Shown here piece by piece: positions 12,331 to 23,493 of a stretch of 64,000 bases of DNA. Below the pieces are notes generated by a model that saw nothing but the letters and a program-made list of their open reading frames with translations, did no database searches and was not told the DNA's origin. Both the position numbers and the translations under genes were made by a program. Within the stretch, counting starts at the first letter, position 1. Each line of letters begins with the position of its first letter. The stretch is from Persicaria tinctoria (Eukaryota > Streptophyta > Magnoliopsida > Caryophyllales > Polygonaceae), in NCBI GenBank assembly GCA_037127255.1, contig JBANSL010000009.1:40400475-40464474 (forward strand), written 5' to 3'.

Positions 12331-15300
12331 ATGACTAATAGCATGACTTATGGTGAATTATTATATGAGATTAAATGTTGGATAATTATGACGATTTAGT
12401 AGGATTTTATATCACGCAAATTATGTCTTATGATTTTGATGAACCGTTGAGGTATATGCGGAAATGATGTATATGAACATGCGAAAATAGTTGAATGAAT
12501 TATCTAGAACGATATGGTCTTGAGGAGCGGATGATGTGATGAAATGACTTTCATAATATGTTACTTGTTCTATTGATTGATGTGTGCTTGAGTGCTTAAT
12601 AGTTGGATGTAGACTTATGTATATTCCATTATGTACTAGGTGATACTCTGTGATTGCGACTACTGTGTGCTGGATTCTTCTGTTGCCGATCTGCTAGCCA
12701 GGTAAGTCCTCCTAGGCTTACTTAGTAACCAGTACCTCCTGCCTGATGTGTCATATAGTATGTAGGTGTTGCATGTGCATAAGAGCATGTCATGTAGTAT
12801 CATGCTTAGGAATTGCATTTACGAATGAGCATCCTTATTCTGTATGCGTTTGAATACAGAACAGCCGTTATCTGTGAGTCCTAGAGTCCTTGCTAGGGTC
12901 ATAGGGCAGCCCAGCTTCATCGGGTGTTATCCTCCTCGAGTCATTTATATATATCACGAGATACGAGATGGGCATGAGATATGATATGATGATGAGATAT
13001 GATATGATGATGAGATTTGATATGATTATAGCATCGAACTGGCCAGTCTCCACCCTATCTGTAAGGGGGGTGGTGGTAGAAGAGGGATATACCACTTGGT
13101 ATTCTTTGTTAAGGCCTTCCTCAATATTCTGCGCATATGAATTAGGAGCATGATAGTGTGGTTTTATTTCAGTACTGCATGAAGGCATCCTTTATTCTAG
13201 GTATAGGCGTATTATATGTCCTCAGCGCGGTCAGAGAACCCGCGGGCGGACTCTTGGCCTGACTTGGTGGTATAGTTTCAGGTACCCGATACAATGCTTG
13301 ATTTTGTGCTGTTATGACGGGGTCTATTCATATGGCGGAGAGTGAGTGTTTGAAACCTAACTTCACCAGATTGACGCTTTTGGGATTTCTCCCTAATTAT
13401 ACTCTGTTTTGACCCGGCTCTGCCGTGGCACTGGTTGTATCACTTTCATAACTTATGCCCTTTGCATGATAAAGGATTTTCCGCGTTGTAGACTTAGGAC
13501 AGGTACAGGGGCTTACCCCGGGGTCTCCAACGGACCTTCCAGATTTGGGTGCGAAATCCTACTTTAAACTACACATATTCGATTTAAAACCTTCAACCTG
13601 TACTCGGGGCCCAAGATCCCAACGAGGGGTTTCATCCCTCGAAACGTAACTCGGGAATCATAATCTCGGGCCGTTACAAAGGTGGTATCAGAGCTGAGGT
13701 TTTGCAATCCGAGTACCATAGGTTGAAGAGGTTTTGAAAATCGCCCAATGTTTTCAAATGGTTTTGGAAAATATTTTATAAAGGGCAAAATGAATTTAAT
13801 TGGACTTAAAACCTAAAATGAATAAAGGGAAAACAATCTCGTGGGTAGAGACCCAAGCGGTAGACATTCCTTATGGGTGTAGAATTCGGGAAACGGTAGG
13901 CAAAATACTAGCTTATATTTACAGATAGGCCTAGAAGACTCCAAGGAACACCGCGGAGGTTGGAGCGTTGAGTTAGGAGGCCGTGAGGTTTTGCCCCTCT
14001 GGTCCGTCGTCCCTCGAAGGACGGCATAGATCGTCTCTATGCTTATGTTGATATATGTACATATATGCAATTGGGCCCGAAGGCGATTCTCCTCGAAGAG
14101 GATCATATTAGTCTTGTTGATTGCTTCCGTGATGAGTGCTCTATTATGCTTAGGATAGCGAACTAATCAGTATGCCTTGACTTGAATCATGTGTTGAATA
14201 ACTGTGCAAACGGGATAGTGGGAGAAAACCTTGTTCTTATGTAATCGGAATTCCTGTCTTGTCGAAATAGCCCTTTCATAATTCAAACCCCCTGATGGTT
14301 CCGACTCTGGCATCCGCCCCACCAAAACATCTAGGCATGTTAGCAAGGGTCGAGAAGCATCCGCTCCCATTGTTTATAGTCTTGTTTCCTACCCCACCAT
14401 CGATGCTTATATCGAGTCTTGTACCTGTGGTTGGGGTCTTTCACGGGAAATTTGGGTCGGTCAACTAAATAACTTCGGAAATCGTGTCAGATGTGAGGGT
14501 TACTTGAGTATGTTAGTGGGAGTGAGGATTTAAATCGTTTCGAGATAGAAGTGAGTTGTCTTATGTAGTCATCCCTTTTGATCCTCGTAATGGCCAACCA
14601 TGGCTTCTTTCCACAAGAGTCTAAACACGAGTTCTACCCTCACCTCTCGGAAACAGCGTGAATGTCCTTGTGTCCAGCGAGTCATACTAGCGTCCCACGG
14701 GAAAACGGGGTGGTGAGTCGGCGATTGTCCTTAAAGAATTCTATCAAGTTGTAATGATAGCCTCCTTGTGATTTCATGAAATTGTATATTGGTATAATTT
14801 AACATGACTTGCCTAATACCTTGCATGGTTGCACTTATCAGTGGATGTATGTGTCATATGTATTGAATCCCCATGATTATTGTCTCACTATGAACTAGGT
14901 CCATGATAGTGTGGCCAACTCTCGTTGCATGTTTAACACGTGAATCAGATGACTTAACATGCTAGATTAACCTAATTGGACCTCATTGATTGTGTACATG
15001 TTTAATGAGTATTGCTAGTATCATGTAAGACATATACCTCCCAGTTATAGGCCCTCGTATGATTGTGTGACGTCTTTGTCTTACTATGTGAATATGGATG
15101 TATGTGATGAGATAATTGCTATACCAACCCTACATGAACTGACCATACCCTTAGCATGATTTTTAGGGTGCATCTTAGCATGCTTGCCTCAATCTCGCAA
15201 TATTATGACTTGCTTATGTGTGTATCTAAATTGAGTGATAAGTCGTGCATATGATATACTGTGATGTTTGCTAGGTCTTGCATAACTTATGCCATATATG

Positions 15301-15961
15301 TTCCATGTCAGTCTGTGCATACATGTTCTTAGTCTGTCAAGCATGATTGGTGAATGAAATGATAGGTTGCTAGCTTGTTCTGCGCACACATAAAGATGAT
15401 TATATTAACATGTTATGAATGCATAAATCGATATCCCTTGAGATAGGTGCATACTAGTGTGAAATAATGTGATGATATCTCTAGATTTTTATGTGTTTGC
15501 GTGCCATAATTATAAGGGTGTTGTTGTAATTCTCGGGTTGGGATCTTATCCTTGGTCTCGTCGTCCCTAGTCTTGGTCCTTGTCTGAACTCTTAAGGAAG
15601 CTGTGTTGTCCGCCCTTGTCTCTCCCCTATATCCGTAACTTCTAACCCTTATGATCATTCGATGAGCGTCGATATGCAAGAAAGAACTGAGAACCAAGTG
15701 GCACCGGAGCGGTGCAGCGGAAGTGTGATGGGTCCATGATCCCTAGGCCCCAGGAACAACGTCACTGATGGCAAAAAGAACAAATATGCTGCAAAGATGA
15801 CAGTCATGAACAGGTTACTCCCATCTTACACGAGGAAGATCATTCTTAATTCAAATCGTGGATTCTTTTATACTAATCGGAATTGATGTTGTGTGATAGG
15901 CCTAGAACTGACATAATTGAATGTGTGATAACGGATGTGCCGAACTAGTAGCAATGATTGC
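12331..15961 (+). repeat. Array 1, tandem unit 4 (3631 bp)
   Basis: The LTR-derived part is 12331-13678 and the leader follows the PBS at 13683. After it the interior continues as unique sequence (ATGACTAACTGG at 15962) instead of jumping back into the LTR. Its LTR part shares several variants only with the 3' LTR: GTAGGTGTTGC near 12763, GGAATTGCATTTACG near 12809 and CACGAGATACGAG near 12955. Confidence 0.9.
13683..13695 (+). promoter_or_regulatory. Primer-binding site 4 (tRNA-iMet)
   Basis: TGGTATCAGAGCT after the LTR-like end at 13678. This innermost site directly precedes the leader that runs into the unique interior. Confidence 0.8.
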
Positions 15962-18535
15962 ATGACTAACTGGTTTCTATGATAATGTGCCTTGGTGCTT
16001 GGTATACTGACTTGCTGGTGAGTAGGTTATGGGTTATATGTATGGGAGTGCGTTATTCTTGAGCTTGAGTCATGAGATTCTTCAGTGAGACGGGTTGGAA
16101 AGTGGCACGTGGATTAAGGTATTCGGATTGGGTCATTGGTCGTGTGAGATGGGGTGCAGGAAGGATGTGTTAGCTTAGGTAGAGCCGAGTGAGTTGGGAT
16201 GTGTCGAAGATAGTGGTCTGTGAGTATAGATGAGCTTCCAAGTATGTCTTAGGTGAGCAGTGGGGCTAGTATGTCGAGATTTTGAGGGGAGTGTCCTAGT
16301 GAGAAGTTGTAGTCTAGGCAGTTAGTGTGTACGGGTAGTATAAGAGAGTGGTTGACTAAGGTCTGGACTAGTTTCATTAGGGTGATCTTGAGATTGGGTG
16401 TGGGTAGAGGTAGTTAGGATAGTCTAGAGGTGGATGGGCGAGCTAGGAGTTGATCGGGGGGATTCTTGAAGGGAGGTGTTGTGAGACGGATTGGTGTGCT
16501 AAGGAAGGTGTCAAGATAGTCTATGAGCGGATCGTGGGCGGTGTCGAGGATGATCGATTAAGGAATGTCTGAGGAATCGTAGAATTTAGGATTAGGTGAT
16601 GTGTGTTGTGAGTGGGAGCGATTTCGGTAAGGGATGAGGTTGAGGAATTTCCTAGGAAGAGTAGTATGAGGTTGCTTGGAAAATTATCAATCGGGGATAT
16701 TAAGGTGTTCATATCAGTGTTGTTCGTGTAATGAGTATTTGGGGGTTGTTTAGATAGGATTGGTAATGCTTGGGGAAATTATGAGTAAAGGATCTCTAGA
16801 TGCGTTGTTGGAGGATTTTGGCATAAGGAATGAATCGGGATTTATGAGTGGAGGTCATTGTGGCTATTGAGGTAATTGAGGATGTGAGATGAATCTTCGA
16901 GAAAAGGCCGGTAGCTAGGCAAAGATGTAGTTGAGGTTCCTAGTAAGACTGTGGGCTTGAGGTTGAGATAGGGAGATTATGAGCATGGATTTGGGAACTA
17001 GGCAAAGCAGAAGGTATTGAGGACGCTAGAGGATAAGAGAGTTTTGGAGGTTTGTGAAGTTGAGGTGCTTAGGAAATTCGGACGAGGATGTCATAGAAAT
17101 TCGGTGAAAATGATGATCGGTACATAAGGGTTTAAGTGGTAGAGATTTCGAAGTTTAAGGAAGCGTGATCTGAGGCAATTTGGGGAAACATGCGGAGTTG
17201 AGGGAACTAGCCTAGGTAAAGTATGCTAGGAAGAGGATCTAGAGTGGGTCGACTTGACGGGCATGGTGATTCGTGGTTGGGAGTACCACTAGTTGGGTTC
17301 TGCATTAGAATTGGTCGGAAGTGTGAGGTGTGAGATGGTCAGCATGAGTTGGGTCCTTAGAGATGGATGGTTAGTGAGAGTGGTTAGTGGCGTGGGGAGT
17401 ATGATTAAGTTAGCAAGATGATTCGCGATGTCTCTTTAGGAGATGATAGTCGAGTGGAAGGTAGGACTTGAGATCGGGATGTCGAAGTGGATTGGCCCTT
17501 AGATGGCTTGATGGTATAGGAGTTGTGATACATTGTAGTTCGTTTAGGTATTCGACCTTGATTGCGAATAGTTATGAGGCTAGAAAGGTTGTATGTGAGC
17601 AGGATACAATGGTGCCTAGAACTGGTAGTGGATTGAGTTGGTAGACCTCGGTGAAGTTGATCTTAGTGCAAGGGATGGTGAGTAGTGTCGTGTCTCGTCA
17701 TGATTGGTAGTGCAAGGCAGATTCTCCTGAGATAGTGATCTAGTGTATACTTTACTTGGGGACGAATTTTGTGCGAATTCTATGCTATAGACGATGTTGA
17801 TTCTCTGATGTGTTGTCGTTGACAATAGGGAACTGTAGTACTAACATAGTTATCCCTAAACTCGATGGAATGCTACTGTACGGAAGCAGTTGTTTACCTC
17901 TAATGCGATGACGCTTGGTAGTTAGAATAAGTATGATGTACTTATCTCATTTATATGACGTGCTTATATGATTGATATGGTGTGTAACTTCCGTGAGATG
18001 ATGTGATAAATTCTACCATATATGATACGATGCTAGATATGCTATGTGGCTATTCTTGAGGTGATTATGTTATGCTATTAGACGTGAGATGCTATTGTTA
18101 TTCGATGTATATACATGATGCTTGATGATGAAAATGATAGAAACTGAACCGTTGAACTTTGATTCTGACTTGGAACCTAGGAAGGGAATATGGGATTAGC
18201 CTTTAGAGGTGGACGGTAGGATGAATGGAGGGGTTAGAAATGCTTTTGACTAATGCCGAACTTGAAGTTTTGAACGGTGTTTTAAACAGAACATTGTGAT
18301 GTTTTGAGTTATGATATGACCGAGGAGTCGGAGTAAGGATGTGGTAGGGGCCCATATTACATTCTTGCTACGGTCTATTGAGGATATTATGATCACGACA
18401 ACGGTACTGTGAGAATCTCATCGGGGCACTTATGAGATCCTTACGGGATCAATGGCATGATCCTTAGACTCACCAATTTCAAACTTCATCCCCTATTTTA
18501 AAGTGATTTTAGTCTCGGGGACGAGACTTGTTTTT
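15962..18535 (+). other. Unique non-coding interior of the LARD-like element
   Basis: About 2.6 kb present once. The plus strand is G-rich and C-poor over roughly 16000-17700 and then becomes more balanced. No ORF longer than about 70 codons is present, and no retroviral protease, polymerase or integrase motif can be read in any frame. The last 60 bases, with CTCGGGGACGAGAC, resemble the region between integrase and 3' LTR of plant chromoviruses. I read this as a decayed or replaced pol region. Confidence 0.65.
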
Positions 18536-18544
18536 AGAGGTGGA
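18536..18544 (+). promoter_or_regulatory. Polypurine tract
   Basis: AGAGGTGGA lies directly against the TG start of the 3' LTR, where plus-strand priming is expected. It is short and has one T, so it is accepted on position. Confidence 0.6.
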
Positions 18545-21451
18545 TGATATAAAGACTCGGATTTTAAAATCCTAATTTTTCGGAAAAAGGAAATTAAAAA
18601 TGAATTTAAATCGACCTAAAAGCTCATTTAGCGGATTCCGACCGTAATATAAAATTTGATGAACGATTTCCTTCATTTTACCTCGAAAATTGAAAATAAT
18701 TATCGGATGGCGATATCCTTTTAAGTTTAAAAAAAATATCTAATTAATCGAGAGAGAGGGATTCGAGAAAACTAATATTCGAAAACTAATTTCGGAGTCC
18801 GAAATTCGCGTATTCAGGATTAATTCCGGGTATTTACCTTACTCATTCTCACACTCAATCCTCAACAACTCCCTCACCTCACCTTACCCTGCACCTTACC
18901 ATCATCACTCACCCCTCTCCCCGTCAATTTCAGCAACCATCGGCCTCTCCTGCTCTCTTCTTCACGCCATCACCGCCACCGTTCCTTCCTTTCTTCTTCA
19001 TCACCGTCTCCTCCATCAGCAGCCACTAGTTCATCGCCATCACCACCACCGCAGCCCCGCTCCCACTTCACCCCTTTTTTGCCGAGAAGAGGCAAACCAA
19101 GCCATCTCTTCCACCTTCGTTCTCCTTCCACCCAAGGACCCTCGGCAGCCCTCGACACCTCCTCAGAGCTACCAGCAGCAGCAGGATCCGCCCAACGCCA
19201 CTCAGGTCTGCCCAAGAATTACCGGAGCCGCCGACGAGCCTCCGAAGCGCCACTTACCCTGTTGAGAGCGAGCCACGTTCCGGTAAGCGATTCTCCTTTG
19301 TTTTTTACCGAAACTGCCCTGGAGCCCCACCATCACGCTCACCCATGCCCGATGCAGGTCCAACGAGCCATCGTGAGCCTCCGACGACGCCCAGAACTCC
19401 GATCAAGAGCTCCGAAGTCGCGAACACGTCGGTGAGCTCCCGAGCCTTCTTTTCTTTTTCGTTCGATTCCATGCATCCTTTCGATGCTTAGATTAGTCGC
19501 GAGTGAGCGTGAGCTGAGTGCGGGATGATCGGGTGTGCTCGAGAGCTCCGACGAGCTCGAGAGCGGCAAGGCCGTGTGCGGCATCGTGAGTGCGAGAGAG
19601 AGAGATACCATCGAGAGCGAGCGAGCAGAGACGAGCGAGCTAGGGAGACGAGGACATGACGAGGATGAGGACGCGAGATGAGGCGAAGCTGAGGGCGCAG
19701 CTGTGCGCGGTGGCCGGCGAGCGACGTCGAGCAACCATGGCGCGCCGGGCGGGAGATCCTTCTTTTGAATCGGAGGAAGAAGAAGATACGTTGTGGGGCC
19801 TCTTATTTGTTTTGTTATATATTTAACCGGTTGGGTTTTTGTTAATGGGTTTGGTTCGGTTCGGTTCATTTCGATTGGATTTAAATGGGTTCGGTTTGGT
19901 TCGGTTCGGGTTTATTCGTAATTAACTAATTAATTAATTAATGGTATTTAAGACATAATATAATATTATTGGGGGTTTAAAATATAACATTATTTGGACT
20001 TCTTAACTATTTGAATCGGAGTTGAAACGGTTTTGGAACTAACCTGTGAATTATACTTGTTAGGTGACTAACTAGCATGATAATACGATCCTTTGACTAA
20101 CAGTATGACTAATAGCATGACTTGTGGTGAATTATTATATGAGATTAAATGTTGGATAATTATGACGATTTAGTAGGATTTTATATCACGCAAATTATGT
20201 CTTATGATTTTGATGAACCGTTGAGGTATATGCGGAAATGATGTATATGAACATGCGAAAATGGTTGAATGAATTATGTAGAACGATATGGTCTTGAGGA
20301 GCGGATGATGTGATGAAATGACTTTCATAATATGTTACTTGTTCTATTGATTGATGTGTGCTTGAGTGCTTAATAGTTGGATGTAAACTTATGTATATTC
20401 CATTATGTACTAGGTGATACTCTGTGATTGTGACTACTGTGTGCTGGATTCTTCTGTTGCCGATCTGCTAGCCAGGTAAGTCCTCCGGGGCTTACTCAGT
20501 AACCAGTACCTCCTGCCTGATGTGTCATATAGTATGTAGGTGTTGCATGTGCATAAGAGCATGTCATGTAGTATCATGCTTAGGAATTGCATTTACGAAT
20601 GAGCATCCTTATTCTGTATGCGTTTGAATACAGAACGGCCGTTATCTGTGAGTCCTAGAGTCCTTGCTAGGGTCATAGGGCAGCCCACCTTCATCGGGTG
20701 TTATCCTCCTCGAGTCATTTATATATATCACGAGATACGAGATGGGCATGAGATATGATATGATGATGAGATATGATATGATGATGAGATTTGATATGAT
20801 TATAGCATCGAACTGGCCAGTCTCAACCCTATCTGTAAGGGGGGGGGGGTAGAAGAGGGATATACCACTTGATATTCTTTGTTAAGGCCTTCCTCAATAT
20901 TCTGCGCATATGAATTAGGAGCATGATAGTGTGGTTTTATTTCAGTACTGCATGAAGGCATCCTTTATTCTAGGTATAGGCGTATTATATGTCCTCAGCG
21001 CGGTCAGAGGACCCGCGGGCGGACTCTTGGCCTGACTTGGTGGTATAGTTTCAGGTACCCGATAAACTACTTGATTTTGTGCTGTTATGACGGGGTCTAT
21101 TCATATGGCGGAGAGTGAGTGTTTGAAACCTGACTTCACCAGATTCACGCTTTTGGGATTTCGCCCTAATTATACTCTGTTTTGACCCGGCTCTGCCGTG
21201 GCACTGGTTGTATCACTTTCATAACTTATGCCCTTTGCATGATAAAGGATTTCCCGCGTTGTAGACTTAGGACAGGTACAGGGGCTTACCCCGGGGTCTT
21301 CAACGGACCTTCCAGATTTGGGTGCCAAATCCCACTTTAAACTACACATCTTCGATTTAAAACATTCAACATGTACTCGGGGCGCAAGATCCCAACGAGG
21401 GGTTTCATCCCTCGAAACGTAACTCGGGAATCATAATCCCGGGCCGTTACA
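18545..21451 (+). repeat. 3' LTR, complete (2907 bp)
   Basis: It runs from TGATATAAAG to CGTTACA. Its left end follows the purine tract and its right end matches the LTR end seen before each primer-binding site. The flank after it begins CTATG; the matching target duplication cannot be tested because the left end of the element is outside the window. Relative to the 5' LTR it lacks about 35 bp near 18892 and carries a longer G run at 20838. Its last 900 bp resemble unit 4 more than unit 1. Confidence 0.88.
19816..19826 (+). promoter_or_regulatory. Putative TATA box in 3' LTR
   Basis: TATATATTTAA, the exact counterpart of the site in the 5' LTR. If active it would read rightward into 21452 onward. 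Confidence 0.35.
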
Positions 21452-22001
21452 CTATGCAGTATGTTTTCCTGTCAGCATACCTCATGACTCACATCCCTTG
21501 TGAAACCACTTCTCACTCACTGTCATTGCCATATGGATCTTCACCTAGCAATTAACTCTATTGGAATCCCCTTAAATTGTCCACATGTAAGCCTTCTAAT
21601 TTGATTTACTTTTGTAGTCCGTTTAATTAAATTCTAATTTATATGCTCACAATTGGTTTGATGGATATAATCTTATTTTCTCTTGCTGTTTGATGATCTG
21701 CATCAGTTTGTTTCCTTTTCTGGTTGATTTTCATAAAAAATCTTAAGGACGTTTTTCTTTTATTTGAACAGAAATATTCATGGAAAGTTGTGGGGGCAGA
21801 ACTCCTTGATATGATTCTAACCAAGGTAGTTTCATTTTTTAAGATCCATCTTGTTCTTGGGAGAACTCCTTGATATAATTCTATCCAAGGTAGTTTTTTT
21901 TTTTTTTTTAAGATTCATCTTGTTCTTCTGTATTTATAAATTTGTTGCTTCTTCTGTGTATGCTTGTTGTTTTTGACTTTTGTATGTTTGTGACTGATCT
22001 T
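21452..22001 (+). other. Host-derived fragment with exon-like segments
   Basis: This AT-rich, intron-like sequence sits between the 3' LTR and a solo LTR. It holds one convincing exon-like segment (21772-21825) and a weaker one near 21460-21585 that ends at a GTAAG donor. From 21584 onward it is repeated at 32318-32743. No gene identity is recognised. It is probably a remnant of the chromosome into which the elements inserted, or sequence carried by one of them. Confidence 0.5.
21772..21825 (+). other. 54-bp exon-like segment
   Basis: It is flanked by ACAG upstream and GTAGTT downstream, so it has proper acceptor and donor dinucleotides. It is open in frame for 18 codons, beginning KYSWKVVGAELL. 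The 3' half together with the donor is repeated just downstream (about 21862-21930), which would offer a second donor. The copy at 32508-32561 keeps the open frame but its acceptor reads ACAA. The parent protein is not recognised. Confidence 0.4.
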
Positions 22002-22138
22002 TGATAGATTACATAGGTCTCCTCATGTATAGTGGGCTAAAAGCCCGTTAAGGCCCAATACCTTTGTAATATATATATATGTTTATCAATGAAAGGAAAC
22101 CCTCAAGGAGGACTTTACATCAATTCTATAATCCTACA
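22002..22138 (+). mobile_element. Solo Copia-type LTR (137 bp)
   Basis: It runs from TGATAGATTACA to ATCCTACA and is flanked on both sides by the 5-bp target duplication ATCTT (21997-22001 and 22139-22143). It carries a TAATATATATATATG tract and CAATGAAAGGAAACCCTC. The same LTR end occurs at 27377-27432 in front of a Copia leader, which identifies the family. An LTR of this size is short but known among Copia elements. Confidence 0.85.
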
Positions 22139-22638
22139 ATCTTGAAGAGCTAGAAAATAACCTTGATCTGAACATTTTTCTATTGTTGGTATCATGTGCA
22201 TGTGATTTCCTGTTTTATCATTCACGATCTCTTAATATTGGTTGAGTATTATCTTTATCACGACCAATCTAAGGGCTTTGGTGTAGCTGAAATTAGTAAA
22301 GGCAGATAGAAACATTCAATTTGTTTTGGGGGGGGAGGGGGGATAGGGTTAAGTTGCAGCAATTTATATCATTTTAAGATTTTTTTTAATTCTATGGAAC
22401 CACTACCAATCTTAAGTTGTTTGCCATGTTGCCTTTCATATTTGGACATGATTGTGTTTTCTTATGCAGTAGATCTCAATACATGTTTGATAACTAATTC
22501 TATTTTGAAGTTTCTTTAGGAAATCTAACCGTGATCTTCAATCTCAATGTTGTCTCTGCACATGTCATTAACTTAATATTCAATAAACAATTTTATGGAG
22601 GCTTGATTACTTCTTTAAAATTTTCTCTATATTTTTTG
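22139..22638 (+). other. Intergenic or intron-like DNA between solo LTR and MULE
   Basis: AT-rich sequence with a G run at 22329-22345 and no supported ORF. It continues the host fragment after the target duplication ATCTT. It ends at the MULE terminus. Confidence 0.5.
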
Positions 22639-23226
22639 GGAAACGATCGATATTCGCCAGGTACCCCTGGGGTATTGCAAAATTCGCCGGGTATACAACT
22701 TTTTTACAAAATTCGCGTGGTACCTCTGAGGTTTTAACCCATTTCGCTTCGTGCCCTTCTCGGTTAACTTTAACTTTTTTTTGTGTTTTCCGTTAGTTTG
22801 CTCAAAAAAGAAAAAGAAAAAGAAAAAGAAAAGAAAGAAAGAAAGAGACGCGAAGACAGAGCGAGGAGAGAAACGCGAAGACAGAGCGAGGACAGAGACG
22901 CGAGGAGAGCGACGCTCGGACCTGGTGGCTGCGCTCGTGCTCGGCGGCTGCGCTCGGACCTGGTGGCTGCGCTCGGACCTGTTGCTGCGCTCGACCTAGG
23001 GTTCGGACCTGTTGCTGCGCTCGGACCTAGGGTTCGGACCTGTTGCTGCGCCCTCGCGAGAAAGGTAAGGCGTTTACTGTTGCTGCACCTCGTTGCTGCG
23101 CTTGGGGGATTGCACCTGTTGCAAATCTGATGAATTTTTTCTGTTGAAATTGTTTAGGGTTGAAATTTGATGCATATCTCTCCTCGCGTTTCTGTTGAAT
23201 TGTTTAGGGAATTGCACCTCGTTCGG
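22639..23226 (+). repeat. MULE left terminal inverted repeat
   Basis: It matches the reverse complement of 26770-27308 over its whole length with gaps. Landmarks are TTCGCCAGGTACCCCTGG at the tip, an AAAAAGAAAAAG tract, a GC-rich block of CGCTCGGACCTG repeats at 22900-23060, and an inner end at ACCTCGTTCGG. The GC-rich block is longer here than in the right repeat. Confidence 0.88.
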
Positions 23227-23440
23227 ACCTGTTTCTGTTGAATTGTTTAGGGTTGAAATTTGATGCATATCTCAATTTAGGGTCTGTTGAATTGTTTCTG
23301 TTGAATTGTTTCCGATAAATTGGGGGTTGAATTGTTTCTGTTGAAATTTATATAGGGTTGAATTTCTGTTGAAATTTGATGCATATCGAAATCGATAAAT
23401 TGAATTTGATGCATATCTCAATTTAGAGGTTCATTCATTT
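23094..23440 (+). repeat. Short imperfect repeats upstream of the transposase start
   Basis: Variants of TTGAAATTTGATGCATATC and CTGTTGAATTGTTT recur several times, partly inside the left inverted repeat and partly between it and the start codon. This is probably the 5' untranslated region of the transposase gene. A related but inverted set lies at about 26570-26760 near the right end. Confidence 0.6.
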
Positions 23441-23493
23441 GACTCAATTGGAATTAGCCTATTTCTTACAATGAATTGGGGTTTTCTTGTAGG

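Larger units (their letters stand above)
1..21451 (+). mobile_element. LARD-like non-autonomous LTR retrotransposon with amplified 5' region
   Basis: The sequence at 1 reappears at 18703, and a 2.9-kb LTR can be defined at the right end (18545-21451, TG...CA). The left LTR is cut by the window edge and its first 157 or so bases are missing. After the 5' LTR comes a site matching initiator-Met tRNA (TGGTATCAGAGCT), and before the 3' LTR a short purine tract. No gag, protease, reverse transcriptase or integrase reading frame is visible between the LTRs; the longest internal ORFs are under 110 codons and sit on shifting strands. Long LTRs with a non-coding interior fit the LARD class. The end of the interior (around 18513-18535) resembles the CGGGGACGAG stretch common just before the 3' LTR of plant chromoviruses, so a Tekay/Del-like Gypsy parent is inferred. 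The interior is enlarged by a four-copy tandem array. Confidence 0.88.
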
